Assembly (NCBI GenBank): GCA_016200005.1 | Contig: JACQFP010000064.1 | Coordinates: forward strand, 62,001-126,000 | Reading direction: 5' to 3' | From: Verrucomicrobiota bacterium | GTDB lineage: Bacteria > Verrucomicrobiota > Verrucomicrobiia > Limisphaerales > PALSA-1396 | DNA: 64,000 nucleotides | Notes under the pieces: model-generated | Databases searched by the model: none | What the model saw: the letters and a program-made list of their open reading frames with translations, nothing else | Told to the model about the DNA's origin: nothing | Program-made: the position numbers and the translations under genes | Shown here: positions 8,949 through 20,000 of the stretch, one piece after another | How positions within the stretch are numbered: the stretch's first letter is position 1 | Layout of the letters: every line of letters begins with the position of its first letter

Positions 8949-10010
8949 CTACGCGGGGGGCGGCTTCGCGGTATGCTCCGGTGCGGTGGTTTGCGGAATC
9001 GTCGCCGCGAGCCTTTTCTCCAGTTCACTCATCCGGCGCAACAGGTCGGGCAACTGTTGCAGGGCGATGAGTTGTCGCTTCATTTGCCGGTCGGGTTGCG
9101 CGGGATAACCAAACCACTTGTCGCCGTCCTTGATGTCGTGCATCACGCCCGATTTGGCGGCGATGGTCACGCGATTGCCGATCTTCAAATGGCCCGCCAG
9201 CCCCACCTGGCCGGCCAGCGTCACATAACTGCCGAGTTTCGTGCTGCCGGCGATGCCGGATTGGGAAACCAACAGACAATGCTCCCCAATCACCACGTTG
9301 TGCGCCACCTGCACCAAGTTGTCGATCTTCGTTCCCTTGCCGATGATCGTTGGTCCCAAAGCGCCACGATCAATCGTGACGCCCGCGCCGATTTCGACAT
9401 CGTCATTGATGATCGTGCTCCCCACTTGCGGCACTTTGTGGTGCACCCCTTCGTCAAACACGTAACCAAATCCATCGGCACCGATGACCGCGCCCGCGTG
9501 AATGCGCACGCGTTTGCCGATCTGCGTGCGCGGATAAACTGTGACGTTGGGGAAAATATGCGTGTCCTCACCCAGCACGCACTTCGCCCCGACATGGTCG
9601 CCGCCTTCCAAAACCACGCGTGTGCCCACAGTTGTCCCCTCCCCAATCACACAATACGGCCCAATGTGCGCGGTCGGATCGATGCGGGCCGACCCGGCAA
9701 TCACGGCTGTGGAGTGAACCCCCGGCTCAAAAGGCACTTCGGGAAAGAACAGCGGCAGCACCTTGGCAAAGGCGATGCGCGCGTTGGGCACACGAATCAA
9801 CACCTTCTGCTTCCAGGCGAAACTGCCTTCAACGAGAATCGCCGAGGCGGCGCTCTGTTCGGCGCGGGCAAAATAAGTTTCGTTCTCCGCGAAGGTCAGA
9901 TCGCCGGGTTTGGCGGTGCTGGCGGGCGCGAAGCCCGTCAGCGGCGTCGCGCCGTCCCCTAGAACTTCCCCGCGCAGACGTTCGGCAATTTCAGCGGCCG
10001 TGAAAGGCAT
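8949..10010 (-). CDS. lpxD: UDP-3-O-acylglucosamine N-acyltransferase
   Basis: LpxD transfers a 3-hydroxyacyl chain from acyl-ACP to the 2-amine of UDP-3-O-acylglucosamine, the third step of lipid A synthesis. The 353-residue length is typical. The N-terminal uridine-binding domain (1-100) carries GDLTFAENETYFARA. Residues 105-300 form the left-handed beta-helix of hexapeptide repeats (for example IGPYCVIGEGTTVG), with the expected catalytic-region histidine in QVAHNVVIGEHC. A C-terminal helix with QLIALQQLPDLLRRMSELE completes the trimeric fold. It marks the host as a lipid A-producing Gram-negative. No other lpx gene is adjacent. Confidence 0.96.
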   Translation of the reverse strand: MPFTAAEIAERLRGEVLGDGATPLTGFAPASTAKPGDLTFAENETYFARAEQSAASAILVEGSFAWKQKVLIRVPNARIAFAKVLPLFFPEVPFEPGVHSTAVIAGSARIDPTAHIGPYCVIGEGTTVGTRVVLEGGDHVGAKCVLGEDTHIFPNVTVYPRTQIGKRVRIHAGAVIGADGFGYVFDEGVHHKVPQVGSTIINDDVEIGAGVTIDRGALGPTIIGKGTKIDNLVQVAHNVVIGEHCLLVSQSGIAGSTKLGSYVTLAGQVGLAGHLKIGNRVTIAAKSGVMHDIKDGDKWFGYPAQPDRQMKRQLIALQQLPDLLRRMSELEKRLAATIPQTTAPEHTAKPPPA

Positions 10011-10100
10011 GTTTTGAATACAGGTTAAGATTCAGCCGACGCCCAACTCTTCAGCGTCGCGCCTCAGGTGTTGAACTCAATTTTGATTTGCGTTCGCCCG

Positions 10101-10129
10101 TTGACTTGAAATTCGGTTGTCACTATAAA
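10101..10129 (+). promoter_or_regulatory. Sigma70-type promoter
   Basis: TTGACT at 10101-10106 and TATAAA at 10124-10129 are separated by exactly 17 bases, close to the housekeeping consensus. The promoter points toward the Gfo/Idh remnant at 10172 and the intact oxidoreductase gene at 10438. It may have belonged to the lost gene and now drive the intact one. Confidence 0.6.
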
Positions 10130-10171
10130 GTCCGCGTAACCTAATTCAACACCAAGTTTACTTTATGGCAA

Positions 10172-10291
10172 AAGAACGCCTGCGTGGCGGGAAAATTGGT
10201 TCACCCGACGTTTCAAGAGGGCCTCAAGAATCAGCAGGTTTTGAACGCGGTGGAACGTTCGGCCAAAAAGGTTCACTGGGTGAAAGTTTAG
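10172..10291 (+). pseudogene. 3' remnant of a Gfo/Idh/MocA-family oxidoreductase gene (copy 1)
   Basis: This frame encodes KNACVAGKLV, HPTFQEGLKNQQ, VLNAVERSAK and WVKV before a TAG at 10289-10291. It is the characteristic C-terminus of Gfo/Idh/MocA dehydrogenases (P-T-F-x-[ED]-G-L-x-N-Q-x-V-L-x-A-V-E-x-S-A). Nothing upstream resembles the rest of such a protein, and the stop closes the frame before the intact oxidoreductase starts. A diverged copy of the same C-terminus lies at 13283-13396. The fragment is therefore a gene relic rather than a functional small protein. Confidence 0.72.
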
Positions 10292-10437
10292 GCCGGCACA
10301 AATTGCTTGAACGGACTTGGGGTTGCGATAATCTTGGTGCGAAACGGACAGCTTCTTTTGCTGTGTCTCCCAACGGTTCCCGGCGGACGAAATAACGATT
10401 GCAGACAAACTAAAGAACAGACAAAACACAACCAGCT

Positions 10438-11628
10438 ATGTCAATTAAACCAATCAATGTCGGTTTGGTGGGCGGCGGCAAAGGCGCGTTCATCGTCAAT
10501 CCCCATCAAAAGGCCATCCACTTTGACGGCACGCGCCGGGTGACGGCGGGCGCGCTGTTCCCCGATCCCAAAATCGCCCTCGAAGAAGCGGCGAACTGGC
10601 CTTATCCCATCAAAGGTTACGGCTCTTACACCGAGATGATCGAAGCGAACGCCAGCCTGCCCGAAGACCAGAAGCTCAGCTACATCCTCATTGTCACCCC
10701 GAACCACGTGCATTTTGACCCAGCGATGAAGGCCATCAAGGCCGGCATCCCGGTATTCTGCGAAAAGCCCCTGTGCCTGAATCTCAAAGAGGCGAACGCC
10801 CTCGTAAAGGCTGTTCGTAAACACAAGATTCCCTTCGGCGTGGCGCACACTTACATCGGCCATTGGACCAGCCGATTCTCCCGCTACATCGTCCGCGCGG
10901 GGTTGTTGGGTGAAGTCCGCTGGGTGGACAGCTACTATCTTCAAGGCTGGCTCGCGACCAAGCTCGAAGCCACCGGCCAGATGCAGGCCACCTGGCGCAC
11001 CAACCCGAAACTCGCCGGCGGCTCCGGCTGCGGCGGCGACATCGGCACGCACGCGCTCATGCAACTTCGTTTCGTAACCGGACTCGATGTCACGCAGGTG
11101 GCTGCTCATCTCGAAACTTTCGTCGAAGGCCGCATGTTGGACGACCACTTCACCATTTATTGCGAGTTGAGCAACGGTGGCAAAGCCCTCGTGCGCGCCT
11201 CGCAGATTTGCATCGGCCACAAGAACGATCTTGGCATCGAAATCTCCGGCACCAAGGGCACTCTCGTCTGGCGTGCGGAAGATCCCGAGTGCCTGACGAT
11301 TCAACTGCCAAACCAACCGGATCGCGTGTATTGGCGCGGCGCGGTCACGCCGGGCGATGGTTTTCTGCCCAAGGAAATGCCGGCTGACCTCATGGCCGAG
11401 CCAACCATTCCGGCGGGACATCCGGAAGCATTCCACGATGCCTATGCCCGCCTGCATCGCTGCTTCGAGGCCGACGTGCGCAAATGGCAAGCCGGCAAGC
11501 CCTTCGCCTGCGACGGTTCCAAGTACGCCAACATCGAGGACGGCTGGATGGGTATTGCCTTCATCGAAACCTGCGTCAGGAGTAGCGCGAAGAAGGGCGC
11601 CTGGAAAGCGTTGCCGAAGAAGATTTAG
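10438..11628 (+). CDS. Gfo/Idh/MocA-family oxidoreductase
   Basis: A 396-residue NAD(P)-dependent sugar or inositol dehydrogenase-type protein. The Rossmann fold begins [18 protein letters not shown], and the family lysine motif appears as [10 protein letters not shown] (about residue 105). The C-terminal alpha/beta domain carries [17 protein letters not shown], containing the substrate/cofactor-site GDIGTH motif. No signal peptide or Tat motif is visible, so it should be cytoplasmic. Substrate cannot be deduced; xylose isomerase on the opposite strand suggests sugar metabolism. A promoter lies at 10101 and a strong terminator follows at 11651, so it is probably monocistronic. The start is supported by the N-terminal Rossmann strand beginning at residue 5. 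Confidence 0.93.
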   Translation: MSIKPINVGLVGGGKGAFIVNPHQKAIHFDGTRRVTAGALFPDPKIALEEAANWPYPIKGYGSYTEMIEANASLPEDQKLSYILIVTPNHVHFDPAMKAIKAGIPVFCEKPLCLNLKEANALVKAVRKHKIPFGVAHTYIGHWTSRFSRYIVRAGLLGEVRWVDSYYLQGWLATKLEATGQMQATWRTNPKLAGGSGCGGDIGTHALMQLRFVTGLDVTQVAAHLETFVEGRMLDDHFTIYCELSNGGKALVRASQICIGHKNDLGIEISGTKGTLVWRAEDPECLTIQLPNQPDRVYWRGAVTPGDGFLPKEMPADLMAEPTIPAGHPEAFHDAYARLHRCFEADVRKWQAGKPFACDGSKYANIEDGWMGIAFIETCVRSSAKKGAWKALPKKI

Positions 11629-11650
11629 TTTCGGTGGAGTTTTGCACAAT

Positions 11651-11679
11651 GGGGCGGCGATTCACGCCGTCCCTTTTTT
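11651..11679 (+). terminator. Rho-independent terminator of the Gfo/Idh gene
   Basis: A 9-bp GC-rich stem (11651-11659 with 11665-11673, one G-T wobble), a 5-base loop and six T residues at 11674-11679 begin 22 bases after the oxidoreductase stop. Confidence 0.85.
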
Positions 11680-11739
11680 GTTGGCTGGAACTTCAAGCAC
11701 TTCAACTCGCCGATGTTGAAATGCCATGCACCGAAAGAA

Positions 11740-13065
11740 TCAGATGAACTCGTTGATCAGGTTTTCGAGAAACTCCTGCCGGCCACTGGTGTTTGGCGCG
11801 ATATCACCTTTCTTGAGCATGTAGGCTTCGAGGTCTTCGAAACTGGCTTTGCCGGCTTCTATTTTCGCGCCGATGCCGCTGTCCCACGAGCTGTACCGCT
11901 TCTGCACAAACTCAGCCAGCCGCCCATCCTTGCGAATGGCGGCGGCGATCTTCAGGCCGCGCCCAAACGCGTCCATGCCGCCGACGTGAGCGTGGAACAA
12001 GTCCACCGGCTCGAAGCTTTCGCGGCGCACCTTGGCGTCGAAGTTGGTCCCGCCGGTCTTTAAACCGCCCATCTTGAGGATCGAAAGCATGATCTCCGTG
12101 GTCAGATAGATGTTGGTAGGGAATTGATCCGTGTCCCAGCCGAGCAACAGGTCGCCGGTGTTGGCGTCAATCGAGCCAAGCGCATCGGCAGCGATGGCCA
12201 CCTCGAGTTCATGCTGCATCGTGTGGCCAGCGAGCGTGGCGTGATTGGTTTCGAGGTTAAGCTTGAAATCGCGCAGCAGGTCGTACTCGCGCAGGAAATT
12301 CAGGCACGCCGCCGCGTCGGAATCGTATTGATGTTTGGTTGGCTCCTTGGGCTTCGGCTCGATGTAGAACTGGCCTTTGAATCCGATGGCCTTCTTGTGA
12401 TCCACGGCCATGTGGAGGAACGCACCGAGGTGATCCATCTCGCGCTTGAGGTCGGTGTTCAGCAATGTGCTGTAACCTTCGCGTCCACCCCAAAAAACAT
12501 AACCTTCGCCTTTCAATACGTGTGTGACCTCAATGGCTTTCTTCACCTGCGCGCCGGCGTAGGCAAACACGTCCGCGTTGCAACTGGTCGCCGCGCCATG
12601 CACGAAACGCGGATGGACAAACAGGCACGCCGTGCCCCAAAGCAACCCAATGCCCGTGCGCTGTTGCTCCTGCTTCAGCTCCTTCACAATGGCGTCGAGG
12701 TTTCGATTCGTTTCGCGCAAGTTGCGCCCCTCGGGCGCCACGTCGCGGTCATGAAACGCGTAGAACGGCACGCCGAGTTTCTCCATGAACTCAAAGGCCA
12801 CGCGGACGCGCGTCTCGGCCATCTTCATCGAATTGGTGCCGTCTTCCCACGGCCGAACGGCCGTGCCCACGCCGAACATGTCCGATAACTGGCCGCGAAT
12901 GGTGTGCCAGTAAGTGACCGAGAACCGAAGTTGCTCGCGCATGGATTTGCCCGCGACGACCTCGTCCGGATTGTAATATTTGAAGGCGAGAGGATTTCTC
13001 GAACGTGGCCCTTCGTATTGGATTTTTGAAATACCTGGGAAGAATTCTTTGGATGGCCTTTTCAT
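11740..13065 (-). CDS. xylA: Xylose isomerase
   Basis: This enzyme converts D-xylose to D-xylulose (and glucose to fructose) in a TIM-barrel active site with two divalent metals. The 441-residue length is that of the longer class II enzymes. Family landmarks are present: [15 protein letters not shown] at the N-terminus, catalytic-site [13 protein letters not shown], the metal-binding region [16 protein letters not shown], and [17 protein letters not shown] start it at 13065 (KRPSKEFF) rather than 13089, because the extra residues overlap a relic upstream. No xylB kinase is adjacent. The trpC relic stop lies one base upstream of the start codon, so the original upstream region has probably been replaced. 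Confidence 0.96.
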   Translation of the reverse strand: MKRPSKEFFPGISKIQYEGPRSRNPLAFKYYNPDEVVAGKSMREQLRFSVTYWHTIRGQLSDMFGVGTAVRPWEDGTNSMKMAETRVRVAFEFMEKLGVPFYAFHDRDVAPEGRNLRETNRNLDAIVKELKQEQQRTGIGLLWGTACLFVHPRFVHGAATSCNADVFAYAGAQVKKAIEVTHVLKGEGYVFWGGREGYSTLLNTDLKREMDHLGAFLHMAVDHKKAIGFKGQFYIEPKPKEPTKHQYDSDAAACLNFLREYDLLRDFKLNLETNHATLAGHTMQHELEVAIAADALGSIDANTGDLLLGWDTDQFPTNIYLTTEIMLSILKMGGLKTGGTNFDAKVRRESFEPVDLFHAHVGGMDAFGRGLKIAAAIRKDGRLAEFVQKRYSSWDSGIGAKIEAGKASFEDLEAYMLKKGDIAPNTSGRQEFLENLINEFI

Positions 13066-13066
13066 G

Positions 13067-13288
13067 TTAGTTAAAAAGATTGCACTCAAAGTCTAGCAAC
13101 GAGCCCGGCAGGGAGCAAGCAAGGACGCGCTTGTGGTCAATCGCAATCAATTCCCGCACGCCGTCCTGAATGTCCCGGTGTTTCATCAATCCCTCGCCCA
13201 CAAGAATCACTCGCACGCCCCAGTTGGCCAGCCGCACGACATCCGCGCGTGTGTGAATGCCGCTTTCGGCGACGAGCAGTGCCGAATC
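13067..13288 (-). pseudogene. trpC: 3' remnant of indole-3-glycerol-phosphate synthase gene
   Basis: The minus-strand frame reads LLVAESGIHTRADVVRLA, then NWGVRVILVGEGLMKH and VRELIA. This is the last strand-loop region of TrpC with the ESGI phosphate-binding motif and the G-[VI]-x-[AV]-[IV]-L-[VI]-G-E-x-L-M signature. The remaining 80% of the protein is absent; the sequence switches near 13285 to a Gfo/Idh fragment on the opposite strand. The frame runs into a non-conserved tail and stops one base before xylA. It is too short to fold as the enzyme. Confidence is good for identity and moderate for exact limits. Confidence 0.72.
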
Positions 13289-13396
13289 GTGGGCGGTAAA
13301 TCCGTGCAACCGACGTTCGAAGACGGATTAAAGAATCAGCAAGTGCTCGCCGCCGTCGAGCAATCCGCCAAAACCCGTCAGTGGGTCAAGGTGTAG
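13283..13396 (+). pseudogene. 3' remnant of a Gfo/Idh/MocA-family oxidoreductase gene (copy 2)
   Basis: The frame encodes RIVGGKSVQPTFEDGL, KNQQVLAAVEQSAK and WVKV, ending in TAG at 13394-13396. It is the same C-terminal module as the relic at 10172, but the DNA differs at many third positions. That points to two different parental paralogues rather than a recent duplication. It is cut off at its 5' side exactly where the trpC relic on the other strand begins. Confidence 0.72.
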
Positions 13397-13607
13397 GCGG
13401 CGAGGAAACGAGGCGGACCTCCCACGCTAGTAACTTGAGCCTGTTTCGCCTCCTCACTCCGGCGGCTGCAATCCAAATTCCGGCTGGAGGCTGAGAGATT
13501 TCCCGAAGAACTTCTTTACAAGTTCCGGGCAAGTTTGGTTAACTCCGTTCCGTAGAAAACTCCAAGTGTCTGTTCGAGCTTCTTGTTTTGCGGTTTCGTG
13601 GTGAGCT

Positions 13608-14072
13608 ATGAAACAAACCGTGACAAGAGTCGCACGACCTGAGGCCGCCCAGCAAAACCGTAACGCTGACTCCCCCAAGCGCGGTAGTGTATCCAGCCGA
13701 TTGTGTGCTTCGCTGCGGAACGATTTTCCGGTGAGGACGACCGCCGTGTCGCGGTTCACGAAAGCCTGCGGCGCTCCCGCGTTCCCGGCGGGCGTTCCCG
13801 CGCAACCGCCAATCGCTCCCGCCGAATCGGCGGACGATTCCCAGGAAACGGCCAAGACCACGCGCACGGGCACGACGGGCACGCGCAATCGCAACGCGAA
13901 CGACCTTTACGAGCGGCTGCTCACCGTGCAGAACGCGGCGAACCTGCAATGGCCGGAACGCGACTCCTCGAACGCGGCGGTGCGCGCGGAATTTCGCCTG
14001 GGCAGATTTCCGCCGCGCGGCGGGTCACCGCCGAAACCAGGACCACCCAACCCCCCCACGCCCCCCGCATAA
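13608..14072 (+). CDS. Proline-rich hypothetical protein or gene relic
   Basis: A 154-residue open frame. The second half has the codon bias of the host (mostly G/C third positions) and contains TGTRNRNANDLYERLLTVQN, then a proline-rich tail ending PPNPPTPPA. I recognise no family, signal peptide or membrane segment. The first half looks less coding-like, so this may be the 3' end of a lost gene. It ends 12 bases before the giant RHS gene. Outside this frame, I see nothing else in 13397-14084. Confidence 0.3.
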   Translation: MKQTVTRVARPEAAQQNRNADSPKRGSVSSRLCASLRNDFPVRTTAVSRFTKACGAPAFPAGVPAQPPIAPAESADDSQETAKTTRTGTTGTRNRNANDLYERLLTVQNAANLQWPERDSSNAAVRAEFRLGRFPPRGGSPPKPGPPNPPTPPA

Positions 14073-14084
14073 AAAAATTCATTT

Positions 14085-17000
14085 ATGAAAACGACTTGCT
14101 TTTTGGCCACCCTCTTTCTCGCCCTCGCACTGACCGCGACAGCGCAAGATGCGGCAACAACTTCCGACCAGCCAGTTGCTGCAGCACCGGCGACTGACGC
14201 TGTTTCTACAGACTCGACCTTATCTACACAAACCGCGTCGACCTCGCCCACTGCAGATGGTCTGCCGGGCAGTGCTTCCGGTAGCGGCCAGTTGCCCAAC
14301 GGAATCTTGAACTTTCAACCCGATCTTTTCACCGGTCGATTTACGTACACCGTGCCCATTGTCGTTGCACCGGCCCGGCAAGGCGCGCAACCGCAACTTG
14401 CCTTAGGCTACAATTCAGGGAATGGCAATGGTTGGTGCGGTGTGGGCTGGGGACTGGAAGTCGGATTCATTCAACGAGAGACGCGGTACGGGGTGCCGGT
14501 CAAATGGGGTTCAACGCAGCCGCTTAGCGAATATGATGATGGTCTTGGTTTCATTTTCAGCATGGGCGGGGTGAGTGGCAAATTGGTCAATGTGGGCGGC
14601 AACCAATACCGGGCTGAGGTGGACGGAGCGTTCTTAAAATTTGCTTACTTTGAAAACTACTGGCTGGTCACGGACAAGGGCGGAAATAAAATGTATTTCG
14701 GCACGGCTTCCAACAGCCGGATGGAAAACAACAAGACGAATTGGACGGCTGGCCTGGCCAAGAGCACGTTCCGCTGGGCCATCAACTACGTTGAGGACGC
14801 CAACGCCAACACGACGTATTTCAGCTACACGAACATGCTCGGCATGCTCTATTTGTCGCAGATCGCCTACAACGGAAACACCAACTCGTTAAGCGCGACC
14901 CATACGGTGGACTTTATTCCGGAGGGCCGGAGCGACAAGACGATTACCTTTCAGCCGGGCTACCGTGTAACAACCAGCAACCGACTTTCGAAAATCGTTG
15001 TCAAGGCGAACGGGTTAAAGGTCCGGACTTACGTGCTAGGCTACACCAATTCGCCCTCCACATTCCGTTCATTGCTCAACTCTGTGACAGTTTACGGTGC
15101 GGACGATACAACTACGTTGCCGCCGCTCAATTTCACGTATCAAGTGAAGCCATTTCAGTTTGAGTCCGCGACGAGTTGGCCGGGACTTTATAGCCAGGGA
15201 CAAACGGATACCATGTGGAATAGTGTGCATTCGATTGATGGCAATAATGACCACCGTTTGCTCCTGACTGACATTGACGCGGATGGTTTGCCGGACCGCG
15301 TGATGCGTAGCGTCTCTTCGCCGTATTCAAATTTCTACATTCAGCGGAACACCGGAACCGGTTTTTGGCCGACTAACAGCAATTATACGTGGGGCACATT
15401 GGACAGTCAGAGTCAGAACGGCAGTGATTGGAACAGTCCAAGGGCCGGCAACGGTGTTGGAGATACTTACGTTGAGTTCCTCGACCTCAATGGCGACAGA
15501 TTCCTGGATCGCATCATGCGGAATGTATCCAACCCCTACACCAACTTCTGGGTCCAATTCAATCTCGGGCACCAAGGAACCAATGGATTTGGAGCCGCTC
15601 AAATTTGGGGGCCGGTGACGGCGGAGAATGCAGTGCAGGACTGGTGTTCACCCCGGGGAGGTGATCCAACCAAGGTTGATCTGATCGATATGGATGGCGA
15701 TGGATTGCTCGATCGCGTCATGCGCCGATACAATTCGCCGTACGACCGGTTCAAGGTTCAGTTCAATACCGGCAACGGTTTCAGTGGCTTGGTGGATTGG
15801 CTGGGAGTCGATGGTCAAGGACAGGCAGGCGACGGTTGGAACAGTATCTTCAGCACCGACGCCAACGGGAACACCTTCGTGGGCATGTATGACATTAACG
15901 GTGACGGCCTGCCTGACCGGGTCATGAAGAAGCTTAACAACCCCAGGGACAACTTTGCCGTTCAATTCAACAATGGTGCCGGTTTCGAGACCAACGGTGC
16001 TGGCTCCGACAGGTGGGAGTATTGGGGGCCGTTGGATACGCAAGGACAAAGCGGTGACGGCTGGGCGAGTCCGGCGGCAAATGATCTCGGCGTAACCTTC
16101 AACACCCTCATTGATATTAACGGCGACGGATTACCCGACCGTGTGATGCGCGTAGCCAATCCATCCTATGACCGATTCAAGGTGCAGATCAACACGGGTT
16201 CGGGTTTTATCACCAACAACGTGGATTGGACGCCGTTGGAGAGCCAGAACCAAACGAGTGCTGATTGGAACAGCGTGGTTTACAAAGCCAGTGGTGACAC
16301 AAAAGTCGATTTGATCGACATCAACGGGGACGGTTTGCCCGACCGCGTGATGCGCAAATTTTCATCTCCCTACGACTCGCTTGTCGTTCAGTTAAACAAG
16401 GGGCCGTTCCCTGACCTGCTGAGTGGCGTCACCAACAACCTGGGTGGCAACGTGAAGGTCACGTACAAACCTTCCACCCAATACGACAATCGGGACCGTG
16501 ATTGGGTGGGTGATCCGTGGACGAACAATGCGATCAGCACGCTTAATTTTCCTGTTTACACGGTTTCCACCGTTGCCGTAACGGATGGCATGGGAAACAC
16601 CAACACCACCAGCTACAATTATCGCGGCGGCTTCTATGATACAGTCCGGCGCGAGTTCCGAGGATTCAACCGGGTGGAAGTCACCGAGCCGCTCGGCGCA
16701 AAAACTACCACATACTTTCATCAAGGCGGCGGGCGGGATGAGAGCGCGAACGGAGAATACCAGGACCAGAGTTCCTTTGCCAAGAAAGGGATGCCTTATC
16801 GCATTGAAGCTTACGGCACCAACGGGAACCTCTATCACCTCACTTTGAACAAGATCGAAGAGGTCATGCTTCATACCAACGGCTGGTGTTTTCCTTTCCT
16901 CTCCCAGTCGATCAACATGGTGTATGAAGGGTTGACAAATTATCGTGCCACGGTCAAGCAAGTTGCTTATGACACGAACACCGGAAATATCATCAAGGAA

Positions 17001-20000
17001 AGTGATTTCGGGGAGGTCACCAACGTTGTCGTTTCGACGCATGGCTTCACTAACATTGGTAACGATTCGGTCTTTACATTCACCGCTTACGCATCGCTGG
17101 CTAATACCAACATCCTGAGCAAACCTTCCAGCCTCAAGGTCACCGCGGATACCAGCGGAACGCAGAAACTCCGGGAAACCCTGTTCTATTACGACGGGAG
17201 CCGTGGAAACTTGACCACCACCGCTGATTGGCTGAACACCAGCGGGCAATACGTCACGAACTCCATCGGCTACGACACTTATGGGAACCCCGTAAAAGCG
17301 ACCAACACGGTTGGCATCGTCACCACGACGGTTTACGACACAACCTATCAAACCTTTCCTCTTCGCCAAATCACCGCCACTTTCACGAACGATACTTCCG
17401 TCGATGTTCGTTCGGGCAGTGTGATTACCACAACCGACGCAAAAGGTCTGGTGGTCAGCAATGCATTCGACACCTTCTTCCGTCTGGTTGAAACCAAAAT
17501 CTCGACGAACGCCTTCGGTGCGCCCGTGCTCTGGAAAGAACGCTATCTTTACGCCCAGTTCGGGATTGTCAGTGGCCTCAGCTACAATTACGTGCGCAAA
17601 CAGGTGAACGACGCTGTGGATACCACCAACGGTCTTGAGTCCTACGTTTATGCCGACGGCGTCGGGCGCACGATCCAGACGCGCGTGGAAGCGGAGACCG
17701 GGCAGTTCCGGGCGGCAGATGTCTGGTATGATGTCCGCGGCAACGCTTACTTTCAATCGCTACCCTATTTCAGCACGAATTTCAGTTTCACCGCCCGCGA
17801 TCCGAATGCGCCGGGCACTTTGACTGAGTATGATCCGATCATCCGTCCCTTCCGCGTGACGCCGCCCGCCGGCGACACCGGCTCGCCAACGGGACCAAGC
17901 ACAATGGCATACGTCGATGGCTCGAATCCCTGGGCGACCGTGACGACCGATGCTGAAAGCAAGACCAACAAATCCTACTTCGATGCCTATGGTCGCGTGA
18001 TCCAGGTTGTCGAGGTCACGAGTGGGGGCAATTACAACACCTACTTCAAATACGATCTCGTCGGAAACCTGACCAATGTGACGGATAATGCGGGCAACGT
18101 CACCACGATGGTTTACGACAGTTTGCGCCGCAAAACTTCGATGACCGACCCGGACATGGGCACGTGGAGTTACAGCTATGATGCGGCCAACCGATTGACT
18201 CAGCAAATCGACGCCAAGAATCAAAAACGTGTTCTCAATTACAACGATCCGCTGGGCCGTCTGATTACCAAACAAATCTACGATTCAAATACCAATTTAG
18301 TGAACACCGTCACCAACGTTTACGACGTGAGTGACGATACGAATAATTATACCATGTTCAAGGGGCTCCTCTACAAAGTGGCGGACGCGCAAGGCTGGCA
18401 GAAAAACAGTTACGACGTGCGGGGACGGGTCCTCAAAACCGGCCGTTTCTTGTCCGTCAACTCCACGACTTACACAACCCAGTCCACTTACGACGATGCC
18501 GACCGGATCAAAGAGGTCACTTATCCTTCCACGCTCACGGTCAAAATTCAGTACAGCTATGACACCGGCGGAAACCTGAGCAACGTGGTGAGCACCGCGG
18601 GCACCGGCACGGCGGAAACGTTCTACCGCCCGCTCGGCTTTAACGCGCTCGGCCAGCCGCTGGGCATCGCTTTCGGCAACGGCTTGCAGAGTACCAATCT
18701 GTATTATGCGAATTCCAAGCGACTTCAGCGGCTCAAGACCACGGCGCCGGGTGGAGGTTGGCATCAAGACTTGAGCTACACATACGACAAAGTATCCAAC
18801 CTTAAGAGCATTATCGACGGCGTTTTCGGCACCACAGCCTCGGCCACGCGTACCAATATTCTGTACGACGACTTGCATCGGCTCACTCAACTGACTTCGA
18901 CGGCAGCAGGAACGAAGACCTACAGTTACAACGCCATCGGAAATGTCATCACAAATGGCGAGGCCGTCGCGGGACAGTATCTTTACGGGGCCAAACCGCA
19001 CGCCGTCACCAACGCCAACGGCAAGAGCTACACCTACGATGCCAACGGCAACATGATTACGCGTGGTTCGCAGACCCTCGCGTATGATGAGGAGAATCAA
19101 CTCAAACAAGTCAGCGGCGGCGGCGGACCGACGGTCACGTTTGGCTATGCTGACGGCGGCACGCGACTCTGGAAAGGCAGCACCAATGGCTACACGATCT
19201 GGATCGCCGGCATTTTTGAGATTAAGGACAACAAGCAACTGTGCCATGTCTTTGCCGGTGGGCGGCGCATCGCCACGTTTGAACCGCAAAGCGGCTTCGC
19301 CTGGTCCATCCAGAAACGCCCCTGGCTCGCCGCCACCAGCGCGTTCCTGACGCGAACCTCCAACTGGCCATTCCAGGAAGGCCGCACTCCGTGGACTCTG
19401 CTCGTCGGCACATTGCTCGGCATTCTCGGCGTCTGCGTCGCCGCCCGTCGGCAACTACCCACGAGCAAGCGCCCGCGCCGAAAACTTCACCCTTTCCTGG
19501 GGGAGAGGGCCGGGGTGAGGGCGTTTGTTTCTATTCTCAAGCCGCGTCCACTGTGCGAGCAGTTCGTCTCCCTGCTTGTCATCATCGCGCTCGTAATGGC
19601 GACGACTGAGACGAACGTCCAGGCCCAAGTTTACGATCCAGTATTCTATTATTACCACCCGGATCATTTGGGATCATCAAGCGTGATGACGGACCGGCAG
19701 GGCAACCGGGTGGAGCATTACGAATATAGCGGGTTTGGCCGGGAGCAATACAAAGAGCCAACGAGCGCGTTTCAAGTCTCGAATCGTTACACCGGCCAAG
19801 TGCTCGATGAAGACACCGGGCTGTATTACTACAATGCCCGTTACTACGACCCCGAACTTGGGCGTTTCATCCAGCCGGATTCGATGGTGCCGGGCGCAGC
19901 TAATCCTCAAAACCTCAACCGTTATTCTTATGTTAACAACAACCCGCTTAACCTTACCGACCCCAGTGGGCATGGCGCCTTTTTCAGCGGGCTGCTCCGT

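Noticed and set aside
10165..10395. 76-residue plus-strand frame starting ATGGCAAAAGAACGCC
   Set aside because: It is in the wrong frame relative to the recognisable Gfo/Idh C-terminus at the same place and has no homology-like features.
13454..13949. Two minus-strand frames before the RHS gene
   Set aside because: Both are arginine- or cysteine-rich translations opposite a better plus-strand frame, with no start signal or recognisable motif.
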